Part shown: one piece after another, positions 1 through 5,090 of the stretch
How positions within the stretch are numbered: position 1 is the stretch's first letter
How the letters are laid out: every line of letters begins with the position of its first letter
Assembly (NCBI GenBank): GCA_016840125.1
Contig: JAEOSY010000541.1
Location: 1 to 6,041, forward strand
Direction: 5' to 3'
Length of the DNA: 6,041 bases
Origin: Candidatus Helarchaeota archaeon
GTDB taxonomy: Archaea > Asgardarchaeota > Lokiarchaeia > Helarchaeales > HEL-GB-A
Made by a program: the position numbers and the translations under genes
The notes under the pieces: model-generated
What the model saw: the letters and a program-made list of their open reading frames with translations, nothing else
What the model was told of the DNA's origin: nothing
Databases searched by the model: none

Positions 1-133
1 ATTCGGCTCCAGCTTTCTCTTCAGGAGTTGCAAAGAATCGACTACCGAATTTATCGCAAAGAATGGTGAGATTCTCGAAAGCTTTCGAGTTCACAAAAAC
101 TTCTCCGGCGACAAGTAATTTTTTATGTTCCAT
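1..133 (-). CDS. 5' end of an unidentified protein, possibly a D-2-hydroxyacid dehydrogenase (truncated by window edge)
   Basis: An open frame on the minus strand begins with ATG at 131-133 and runs off the left edge without a stop, giving 44 residues. The protein starts MEHKKLLVAGEVFVNSKAF, continues through a helix-like stretch with ILCDKFG, and reaches FFATPEEK near the edge. A short hydrophobic strand (KKLLVAG) followed by an amphipathic helix is what the N-terminus of a Rossmann-type or flavodoxin-like domain looks like. By eye it recalls the start of some D-2-hydroxyacid dehydrogenases, but this is inference from a fragment. Two more in-frame ATGs lie upstream (149-151 and 155-157). The 133 start was preferred because it places the first strand at the very N-terminus, and none of the three has a convincing Shine-Dalgarno. 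It is transcribed in the same direction as the transporter at 362-1561 but is separated from it by about 230 bases, so it probably has its own promoter. Confidence 0.6.
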   Translation of the reverse strand, partial: MEHKKLLVAGEVFVNSKAFENLTILCDKFGSRFFATPEEKAGAE

Positions 134-208
134 AGTAAATGCCTGATTCATTTTCATGTCTCTGATCTTAAGTATTTTTTGCCATATCCAATGATTAAGA
201 AACCCTCC

Positions 209-228
209 CATAACTATAATCAGTTATG
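209..228. repeat. Inverted repeat, 7-bp arms with 6-base spacer
   Basis: The left arm CATAACT (209-215) and right arm AGTTATG (222-228) are perfect reverse complements around ATAATC. The site lies about 75 bases upstream of the left-edge gene's start at 133. That position fits an operator or an element overlapping its promoter; it could also form a weak hairpin in RNA. Seven-base AT-rich arms can occur by chance. Confidence 0.4.
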
Positions 229-274
229 AAGTCAACCGCTTATTCTAGCGCACCATATTGGAATCTCCTTATCT

Positions 275-303
275 TTGGTGGTCGTGTAAAATAAGTCCAC
301 CAA
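275..303. repeat. Inverted repeat, 7-bp arms with 15-base loop
   Basis: The arms TTGGTGG (275-281) and CCACCAA (297-303) are perfect reverse complements. They are the most GC-rich paired segment of this intergenic stretch. The site lies about 60 bases past the transporter stop codon on the minus strand, where it could form a hairpin in the 3' untranslated RNA. No strong T-tract follows on the minus strand, so a classical bacterial terminator is not supported. Confidence 0.35.
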
Positions 304-361
304 GTCATTTACAACTTGAAAGAATAAACGAATGCAATTATCTAATAATTATTATAGTTAA

Positions 362-1561
362 TTATTTTTTTTTAGTTCGTAGTTGATATTCTTTTTTCTC
401 TTTTAATATTTGTATTAAAATAATTGTAACGATAAATAGACCGATCGAAAATAGAAAGATGGATCCTATTCCTATGGTATCTGCAAGTAGTGCCGCAACC
501 GTCGGAGCAATCGCACCGACAATACCAAAAGGTAAAAAGAAAATTCCATATGCTACACCTCTCCTAGATATCGGCGAAAACCTCGCGACAAGTGACAACA
601 TAGTTGGGATTGTGCTTTCCACAAAAAAACTATATAGTAAATATGAAACGATAAGTATTCCCATCGATCCAAAGGGCACACTTACAAGGGAAACGGCGCA
701 CCCAATGAATCCCATAGTTAACCATCGAATGTTACCCACTTTATCACCCAAAAAACCTCCTAACAACGTTCCTCCAGCACCAATTAACATTCCTAGACCC
801 ACCAACAAACTGGACAAGTTATTGGGAATATCTCTGATAGTGAATAAATAAGTCGTGAAAAAAGTTGATACGCTTTTAACTCCCATTCCTTGGACAGAAT
901 TGGCGATTAATAAAATAAGAAAACCTCCAGAAAGCAATCCTAATAATTCTCTTAAATTATTCTTTCTGGGTATGGGATCGGGTAAATCTGTAACCTTCTC
1001 TTCTTCTCTGTTTTTAGCGATAAAAATTACTAACGCTAGAACTATAGCAGGAATTGACCATAATAGGTAAACGAAACGCCATCCATGCGATTCTAAGAGG
1101 AGCCACAATGATAAGGGTCCCAAAGCGATTCCTACTGCGCCAATTGCATTTTGTATGCCTAGTGATCTGCTTCGATACTGTTCTGGAAACATCTCACTCA
1201 CCGCGCTTAGCAGAGGTGGATGCATTAGTTGAGATGACCCCAAGACCAAAAATACTGGAAGAACTAATAAAAGAAAACTATCTGCAGAATTTATTAGAAT
1301 TGCTGCTATAGCCGCTAATCCCAGACTCATGGCGATTTGAATCTTATGTTTAATTTTATCTGCCAACAATCCGCTTGGAAGATAAATTAAAAGAGACCCT
1401 ATAAGCGGAATAGTGTAAAAAATGCCAACGGGTATTAATCCTTTTATCTGAAATTCCTCAATAAGTGTGGGCGCTAATGTTGTGTGCATCATTGTGTAAA
1501 CATGAACCAATAAATGCGCAGAAGCATAAAGAATAAACCATTTTTTCCGATTTTCTATAAT
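362..1561 (-). CDS. Major facilitator superfamily (MFS) transporter, non-standard start codon likely
   Basis: This is a 12-helix membrane carrier of about 399 residues, a normal MFS length. The frame shows repeated hydrophobic spans and the MFS loop 2-3 motif (GLLADKIKHK, about residues 64-73). A degenerate copy in the second half reads GGFLGDKVGN (about 268-277). A GWR-F pattern occurs at the TM4-5 boundary, and a charged cytoplasmic linker (about 183-203) separates the halves. The first standard start in frame is TTG at 1510, giving 382 residues, but that would begin inside helix 1. The frame stays open upstream and encodes ENRKKWFILYASAHLL, a natural MFS N-terminus. A purine-rich ribosome-binding site (1567-1575) lies 5 bases before ATT (1559-1561) and 8 before ATA (1556-1558). 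I therefore place the start there and keep TTG 1510 as the fallback. The gene is divergent from the synthase operon, which suggests co-regulation and transport of that pathway's substrate or product. The substrate is unknown. The Lys-rich C-terminus (RTKKK) is cytoplasmic. Confidence 0.9.
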   Translation of the reverse strand: MIENRKKWFILYASAHLLVHVYTMMHTTLAPTLIEEFQIKGLIPVGIFYTIPLIGSLLIYLPSGLLADKIKHKIQIAMSLGLAAIAAILINSADSFLLLVLPVFLVLGSSQLMHPPLLSAVSEMFPEQYRSRSLGIQNAIGAVGIALGPLSLWLLLESHGWRFVYLLWSIPAIVLALVIFIAKNREEEKVTDLPDPIPRKNNLRELLGLLSGGFLILLIANSVQGMGVKSVSTFFTTYLFTIRDIPNNLSSLLVGLGMLIGAGGTLLGGFLGDKVGNIRWLTMGFIGCAVSLVSVPFGSMGILIVSYLLYSFFVESTIPTMLSLVARFSPISRRGVAYGIFFLPFGIVGAIAPTVAALLADTIGIGSIFLFSIGLFIVTIILIQILKEKKEYQLRTKKK

Positions 1562-1566
1562 TGTGA

Positions 1567-1575
1567 CTCCTCTCC
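1567..1575 (-). promoter_or_regulatory. Ribosome-binding site of the MFS gene, points to an AUU or AUA start
   Basis: Read on the minus strand this is GGAGAGGAG, the strongest Shine-Dalgarno-like stretch noticed in the window. It sits 5 bases before an in-frame ATT codon, 8 before ATA, and about 56 before the first standard start (TTG, 1508-1510). No in-frame ATG, GTG or TTG lies within reach of it. An in-frame TGA just upstream (about 1583-1585) limits how far the frame could extend. Confidence 0.6.
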
Positions 1576-1583
1576 AAATTTTT

Positions 1584-1645
1584 CAATAACTTGTCGTCTT
1601 TTACATTCCTTATTTATGGACTATGAGAACTTCTACAAGTTGTTG
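1584..1645. repeat. Pair of inverted 11-base half-sites in the divergent promoter region
   Basis: CAATAACTTGT (1584-1594) and ACAAGTTGTTG (1635-1645) are reverse complements at 10 of 11 positions, with centres about 51 bases apart. The left copy falls near the expected transcription start of the MFS gene. The right copy ends directly upstream of the BRE/TATA element of the synthase operon. This geometry would suit one regulator controlling both directions. The operator role is inference. Confidence 0.4.
1610..1619 (-). promoter_or_regulatory. Possible TATA element for the MFS gene
   Basis: The minus strand reads CCATAAATAA, an approximate archaeal TATA box. Transcription from it would start near 1585-1590, giving a leader of roughly 25-30 bases before the proposed AUU/AUA start. 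That leaves room for the ribosome-binding site. The match is imperfect. Confidence 0.35.
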
Positions 1646-1661
1646 ATAAGATTTATATTTT
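1646..1661 (+). promoter_or_regulatory. Archaeal BRE/TATA promoter of the synthase-dehydrogenase operon
   Basis: A purine-rich BRE-like ATAAGA is followed by TTTATATTTT (1652-1661), close to the archaeal TATA consensus. Expected transcription start is near 1680, leaving a leader of about 45 bases before the ATG at 1724. The 11-base core ATAAGATTTAT recurs exactly in the promoter of the DapA-like gene on the other strand (4895-4905), which supports both as real. Confidence 0.6.
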
Positions 1662-1710
1662 ATGTGGGTCTTGAATAAAAATGTGTTATCTAATTATACC
1701 GATATGTATT

Positions 1711-1715
1711 GAGGG
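1711..1715 (+). promoter_or_regulatory. Ribosome-binding site that sets the synthase start at ATG 1724
   Basis: GAGGG lies 8 bases before ATG 1724-1726. An earlier in-frame TTG (1709-1711) overlaps this element and has no ribosome-binding site of its own, so the shorter 405-residue protein is preferred. Confidence 0.6.
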
Positions 1716-1723
1716 TAAATGTA

Positions 1724-2941
1724 ATGAATTCTTGGGAAACTAAAAATTGGTTTGTAAGTCACTACAATTTCTTAAAAGAAATCACGGACAACTTTTCTCC
1801 ACCTGAAAAAGTTCGTTTTCATGACATCACTTTGAGGGATGGGGAACAGCAAGCAGGTGTTGTTCTCAGAAAAAATGATAAGATCAAGATTGCGCAAATG
1901 CTTGATGACGTTGGGGTTTCACGGATTGAAGTTGGTATGCCTGCCGTGTCAGCAGATGAAAAGGCAGCTGTTAAAGCCATCGCTGGGGCAGGTCTTAATG
2001 CCAAGGTTTTCTCTTTTGCAAGGTGCATGAAACGGGACGTCGATTTAGCTTTAGAGTGCGATGTTGATGGGGTGGTGATGGAAATTCCATCAAGTGACCA
2101 TCTCCTTAAATATGGTTATGGGTGGACCGTTCAGAAGGCAATTGATCTTTCGGTTGAAGCAACCAAATATGCAGGGGAACACGGTCTCCATGTAGCCTTC
2201 TTTACAATTGATTCAACTCGCGCTAAATTCGATACTTTTTGGAATATCGTGAGTACTGTAGCGGCTGAAGGTCACATGGATTCATATGTTTTGGTGGACA
2301 CCTTCGGGGTATGTTCACCTGAAGCGATTCGGTTTTTAGTGGCCGAAATTAAGAAACGGATTGATAAACCAATTGAAGTCCATTGCCACAATGATTTCGG
2401 TTTGGGTGTTGCCAACTCCATCGCTGGGGTAATGGCTGGAGCTGAGATCGTCCACACCACGGTTAATGCTATTGGAGAAAGAAATGGTAATGCTGCCTTA
2501 GAAGAAACTGCGGCAGCTCTCGAACTGTTATATGGGGTTAAGACTGACGCAACTATTCCAAAACTTCGAAAATTATCCAAGCTAGTTGAAAACTTATCTT
2601 CTATAAAAATGCCTCCTCACAAACCAATTGTTGGAGATAACACTTATACTACTGAATCAGGCATAATTGCGGGATGGTGGGAATTAGCTTCTAAAGCTGG
2701 TAAACCCTTAGAGGTCTATCCGATTAACCCCACTTTCCTCGGTTTTGATCAGATTGATATTGCATTGGGAAAAGGGAGTGGTCGCCCCTCCATACTCCAT
2801 CGTCTTAAAAAGTTGGGTCGTGAAATCCCTGATTCGAAAATGAATGAGATTATTCAGCAAGTTAAGTTGTTTGCTGAATCAAAGAAGAAACTGTTAACGG
2901 ATGAAGAATTCTTGTCAATTGTTGATAAAATACTGGATTAG
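1724..2941 (+). CDS. Homocitrate/isopropylmalate-synthase-like carboxyltransferase (HMGL-like TIM barrel), specificity unknown
   Basis: The protein has 405 residues. An HMGL-like TIM barrel spans about 30-285. The opening motif LRDGEQ (37-42) carries the metal-binding Asp39 and Arg38. The metal-binding HCHNDFG (220-226) and GERNGN (251-256) complete the family signature. A linker subdomain follows (about 290-365) with ESGI (311-314), a VYPINP segment holding Tyr332, and LGKGSGR (348-354), as in LeuA and homocitrate synthases. The C-terminal leucine-binding regulatory domain of true LeuA (about 500 residues) is absent, so the length matches homocitrate, AksA or NifV-type enzymes. Such enzymes condense acetyl-CoA with a 2-oxo acid in the cytosol. 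The His that normally follows ESGI/EAGI is Ile315 here, so ordinary LeuA or homocitrate synthase activity is doubtful; a lyase or a different acyl acceptor is possible. It is the first gene of an operon with the downstream dehydrogenase and is divergent from the MFS gene. Confidence 0.88.
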   Translation: MNSWETKNWFVSHYNFLKEITDNFSPPEKVRFHDITLRDGEQQAGVVLRKNDKIKIAQMLDDVGVSRIEVGMPAVSADEKAAVKAIAGAGLNAKVFSFARCMKRDVDLALECDVDGVVMEIPSSDHLLKYGYGWTVQKAIDLSVEATKYAGEHGLHVAFFTIDSTRAKFDTFWNIVSTVAAEGHMDSYVLVDTFGVCSPEAIRFLVAEIKKRIDKPIEVHCHNDFGLGVANSIAGVMAGAEIVHTTVNAIGERNGNAALEETAAALELLYGVKTDATIPKLRKLSKLVENLSSIKMPPHKPIVGDNTYTTESGIIAGWWELASKAGKPLEVYPINPTFLGFDQIDIALGKGSGRPSILHRLKKLGREIPDSKMNEIIQQVKLFAESKKKLLTDEEFLSIVDKILD

Positions 2942-2967
2942 ATCAATTGAAATAGAGTTGATGCATA

Positions 2968-3960
2968 TTGGCGAATAATCGGATTTTAATTACCGAACGT
3001 ATGCCGTTGTTTCACGAAGAAAAGAAGATTCTCGAAAAATATGCTGACATTAAGATTGCGAAAAGCCATCTTGAGGATGACATTCTTTCTGAGGTTGAAG
3101 ATGTCGATCTTATTATGGTATGTTATGCAAAGATCACTCGAAAAATTATTGAAGCGGCTAAAAACCTAAAGGGTATTGTTAGATATGGTATTGGTGTAGA
3201 CAATATCGATCTTGAAGCAGCCACTGAAAAAGGTATCTACGTTTCTAACGTTCCAGAATATTGTATCGGTACAGTTGCTGACCATGCTTTTGCACTTATT
3301 TTGACGTTAGCGCGAAAAATCATTCTCGCTGACAAAGTTATTAGAACCGGTGAATATTTGACTTCATGGACCTCTCCTTCTGCTCAGATTAAAGGACTGG
3401 ATTTAGACGGAAAAACCCTGGGAATAATTGGTTTAGGTAAGATTGGTCGGGCTCTGATGCGTCGTGCCAAGGGCTTTAATATGAAAATTATTGTTTTTGA
3501 CCCGTACTTGGATAAGAGTCTTGAACAAGATCTTGGAATGAAATTAGTAGATTTTACTGAACTTTTAGAGAAATCTGATTTTGTTTCAGTTCATGCGCCA
3601 CTTATTCCTCAAACTCGACACATGCTAAATGCAGAAACTTTGAAATTAATGAAAAAAACGGCCTATCTGATTAATGTAGCAAGAGGTCCAATTATTGATG
3701 AAAAAGCGTTATACCTTGCTCTTTCTGGAGGTTGGATTGCTGGTGCGGGTGTTGATGTTTATGAAAGTGAACCTCCTCATTTTGATAATCCGCTTTTTAA
3801 GCTAGATAATGTAGTGTTAACGCCTCACACAGCGTGGTTCACAGAAGATGCAATTAAACGACTTGAAATGTCAGCAGTCAATCAAGCCATTTCAATTTTA
3901 CAAAATAAGCTTCCTGATAACTTGGTGAATCAGGTAATTAAAAAAGAAAAAGAGATTTAG
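2968..3960 (+). CDS. D-isomer-specific 2-hydroxyacid dehydrogenase (PGDH/CtBP-like, no ACT domain)
   Basis: This is a cytosolic NAD-dependent oxidoreductase interconverting a 2-hydroxy acid and its 2-oxo acid. It has 330 residues, typical for the catalytic core alone, with none of the regulatory domains of serine-pathway phosphoglycerate dehydrogenase. A split catalytic domain (about 1-110 and 300-330) flanks a Rossmann domain with GLGKIG (155-160). Asp178 at the end of the second strand (VFDPY) favours NAD over NADP. The catalytic triad is visible: Arg239 (NVARG), Glu268 (VYESEPP) and His287 (LTPHTAW). RYGIGVDNID (72-81) is the family's substrate-loop signature. The start is TTG 2968; an in-frame TGA at 2959-2961 rules out a longer form, and the next ATG (3001) would remove the first strand RILIT. 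Only weak SD-like bases (GAG at 2955-2957) precede it. It lies 26 bases after the synthase stop, so it is co-transcribed and may act on the synthase's substrate or product. The exact substrate is unknown. Confidence 0.9.
   Translation: MANNRILITERMPLFHEEKKILEKYADIKIAKSHLEDDILSEVEDVDLIMVCYAKITRKIIEAAKNLKGIVRYGIGVDNIDLEAATEKGIYVSNVPEYCIGTVADHAFALILTLARKIILADKVIRTGEYLTSWTSPSAQIKGLDLDGKTLGIIGLGKIGRALMRRAKGFNMKIIVFDPYLDKSLEQDLGMKLVDFTELLEKSDFVSVHAPLIPQTRHMLNAETLKLMKKTAYLINVARGPIIDEKALYLALSGGWIAGAGVDVYESEPPHFDNPLFKLDNVVLTPHTAWFTEDAIKRLEMSAVNQAISILQNKLPDNLVNQVIKKEKEI
3940..3952 (-). terminator. Probable oligo-T terminator of the DapA-like gene, inside the opposing gene
   Basis: The minus strand reads CTTTTTCTTTTTT, 18-30 bases after the DapA-like stop. 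On the plus strand the same bases encode the Lys-rich tail KKEKE of the dehydrogenase. The two convergent genes therefore seem to end in overlapping terminators. Confidence 0.4.
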
Positions 3961-3964
3961 AAGG

Positions 3965-3971
3965 TTTTTTT
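3965..3971 (+). terminator. Oligo-T terminator for the synthase-dehydrogenase operon
   Basis: Seven consecutive T residues begin 5 bases after the dehydrogenase stop, with no hairpin, as expected for an archaeal U-tract terminator. The last two bases belong to the TTA that encodes the DapA-like gene's stop codon on the other strand. Confidence 0.5.
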
Positions 3972-4857
3972 AGATAAAACCAAGTTTTTCAAGGCCTGTC
4001 TTGATTTCTTGGTATACGTCATCTCGAGCTCTGTAAGGTAGTCTTGGTGGACCCATATCAATGCCTGTTACAATTGAACTCGCAAGCTTCCATCTGCCTA
4101 GCCAACCTACCCCCATTTCCCCCTCACGTAGGGTGAAAGGTTTGGTCAACGAGACTTTGATCTGAAGTTCGGCAGCCTCTTGAAGTTTCCCCTCTTTAAA
4201 CCATTTATAAATTTGGGCGCATTGGGGAATCACGAAAGGTGAAATTGTTCCGCCTGTGCCGCCTGTTAGTAACCCGTAAAGGAACCAAACTGGCGTCCGT
4301 AATACATTGATTTTATCAGATACGAATATGGTTCGAGTTACGTCAAAAGGACTATCCTTTACCGCGTTGACTCGATCAAGATCTGCAAGTTTCCTTATGA
4401 ATGGTAAAGACATATCGAATTTGCTTAAACCTGGATTATTGTATAACACAATTTGTATTGTTTTTGTCGCTTCAGAAAGCCTCTTATAATGATCATACAC
4501 TTCTGCTTCAGTAGCTTTCCAATAATACGGAGGAATAACCATTACTGCGTCATATCCCAGATCTTCCGCATATTGAGTATATTCAATTACTTCATGAGTG
4601 GTGTCAGCACTTGTTCCTGCAATTGTTAAGGTTCTTCCTTTTGCTACATCAATGACAGCATCCATAACTTTTTTTCTCTCGTCAGGTTTTAAATGACTAA
4701 ATTCGCCGACGCTACCCATCGGAATGACGCCATCTCCACCATTATTGATCACCCAGTCGACTTCTCTTTTCAAGGCTTCAATGTTGAGTTTATAATCTTT
4801 TGTAAATGGAGTTGCCAGCAGACATAAATTTCCTTCAATTTCCTTAATTTTTATCAA
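3970..4857 (-). CDS. DapA-family (class I, Schiff-base) aldolase/lyase, not a typical dihydrodipicolinate synthase
   Basis: At 295 residues this is the usual size for the dihydrodipicolinate synthase / N-acetylneuraminate lyase family, a cytosolic TIM barrel that forms a Schiff base with pyruvate-like substrates. Lys167 (NAVKDSP) is the expected Schiff-base residue and Tyr139 (VLYNNPG) the catalytic tyrosine. PPYYWK (109-114) matches the family's PPYYxK loop. Two departures argue against lysine biosynthesis: GTTGE is replaced by GSVGE (48-52), and the Arg that binds the aspartate-semialdehyde carboxylate shortly after YNxP is missing (YNNPGLSKFD). A sugar-acid, hydroxy-acid or aromatic hydratase-aldolase role is possible. 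The start is TTG 4857, the only standard start before residue 47, since an in-frame TAG lies two codons upstream. AGGGG abuts this TTG directly, an unusual spacing. The gene is convergent with the dehydrogenase and divergent from the creatininase-like gene, and has its own promoter. Confidence 0.88.
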   Translation of the reverse strand: MIKIKEIEGNLCLLATPFTKDYKLNIEALKREVDWVINNGGDGVIPMGSVGEFSHLKPDERKKVMDAVIDVAKGRTLTIAGTSADTTHEVIEYTQYAEDLGYDAVMVIPPYYWKATEAEVYDHYKRLSEATKTIQIVLYNNPGLSKFDMSLPFIRKLADLDRVNAVKDSPFDVTRTIFVSDKINVLRTPVWFLYGLLTGGTGGTISPFVIPQCAQIYKWFKEGKLQEAAELQIKVSLTKPFTLREGEMGVGWLGRWKLASSIVTGIDMGPPRLPYRARDDVYQEIKTGLEKLGFI

Positions 4858-4887
4858 CCCCTAAGTAACTGATTTTAGAGTCAGCCT

Positions 4888-4905
4888 AAAATTAATAAAT
4901 CTTAT
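4888..4905 (-). promoter_or_regulatory. Archaeal BRE/TATA promoter of the DapA-like gene
   Basis: The minus strand reads ATAAGATTTATTAATTTT. Its first 11 bases are identical to the core of the synthase operon promoter at 1646-1656. A start site about 25 bases downstream (near 4870) would leave only about 12 leader bases before TTG 4857, so the mRNA is nearly leaderless. Confidence 0.55.
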
Positions 4906-5002
4906 GCCGAGAATTATGCGTTTTAATATCCATGAATGTTTTGTGGGTTTTCATCTTATCCATTCTTCAGTTTCGATTTGCACTTTCCTCTCTTTTATGA
5001 AA
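4906..5002. other. Centre of the divergent intergenic region, no gene supported
   Basis: The region from 4858 to 5090 separates two divergent genes. Apart from the promoter elements and the inverted repeat listed separately, I see only a 22-codon open frame at 4932-5000 on the plus strand. It encodes a hydrophobic peptide and has no ribosome-binding site, so I do not call it a gene. Confidence 0.5.
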
Positions 5003-5032
5003 AAATCAACGGTTTTGCTGTTAACTTGATTT
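5003..5032. repeat. Inverted repeat just upstream of the creatininase-like gene's TATA box
   Basis: AAATCAA (5003-5009) and TTGATTT (5026-5032) are perfect 7-base inverted arms around a 16-base spacer. The right arm ends 3 bases before the proposed TATA element, a position suited to an operator or activator site. The role is inference. Confidence 0.4.
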
Positions 5033-5035
5033 AGA

Positions 5036-5046
5036 AAATATTATAT
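5036..5046 (+). promoter_or_regulatory. TATA element of the creatininase-like gene
   Basis: AAATATTATAT is an AT-only block centred about 50 bases before ATG 5091, preceded by purines (TTAGA). The implied start site near 5066-5068 leaves a leader of about 23 bases that contains the ribosome-binding site GAGAGTGA (5077-5084). Confidence 0.5.
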
Positions 5047-5090
5047 GTCTGTTCTCCTTTTCTTCAAAACAAAATCGAGAGTGAATTATT

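Larger units (their letters stand above)
134..361. other. Intergenic region with no gene seen
   Basis: This stretch lies between the transporter's 3' end and the start of the left-edge gene, both on the minus strand. No open frame with plausible protein content was found on either strand, and no tRNA or rRNA pattern. It should hold the left-edge gene's promoter. The AT-rich block at 172-180 or the inverted repeat at 209-228 could supply the TATA element, but neither is a clean match. It also holds two inverted repeats, listed separately, and a 12-base perfect palindrome of A and T at 343-354 just beyond the transporter stop, which may be chance in such AT-rich sequence. Confidence 0.6.

Noticed and set aside
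343..354. A perfect 12-base palindrome TAATAATTATTA after the transporter stop
   Set aside because: It is made only of A and T in a very AT-rich stretch, so chance is a sufficient explanation. The same applies to the 8-base palindrome at 6034-6041.
459..1311. Three plus-strand open frames (459-851, 855-1070, 1054-1311) opposite the MFS gene
   Set aside because: They are antisense to a well-supported membrane protein, with Pro/Ile/Lys-rich content typical of antisense reading and no domain features.
1724..2941. Naming the synthase-like gene leuA or a homocitrate synthase gene
   Set aside because: The regulatory domain is absent and the ESGIH histidine is replaced by Ile, so a specific gene symbol would overstate what the sequence shows.
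2968..3960. Naming the dehydrogenase serA
   Set aside because: It has the shared catalytic core, but no ACT or other regulatory domain, and no serine-pathway neighbours. The family has many substrates.
4932..5000. A 22-codon hydrophobic open frame on the plus strand in the divergent intergenic region
   Set aside because: No ribosome-binding site or recognisable promoter spacing, and T-rich DNA readily yields hydrophobic codons. Conservation would be needed to revive it.
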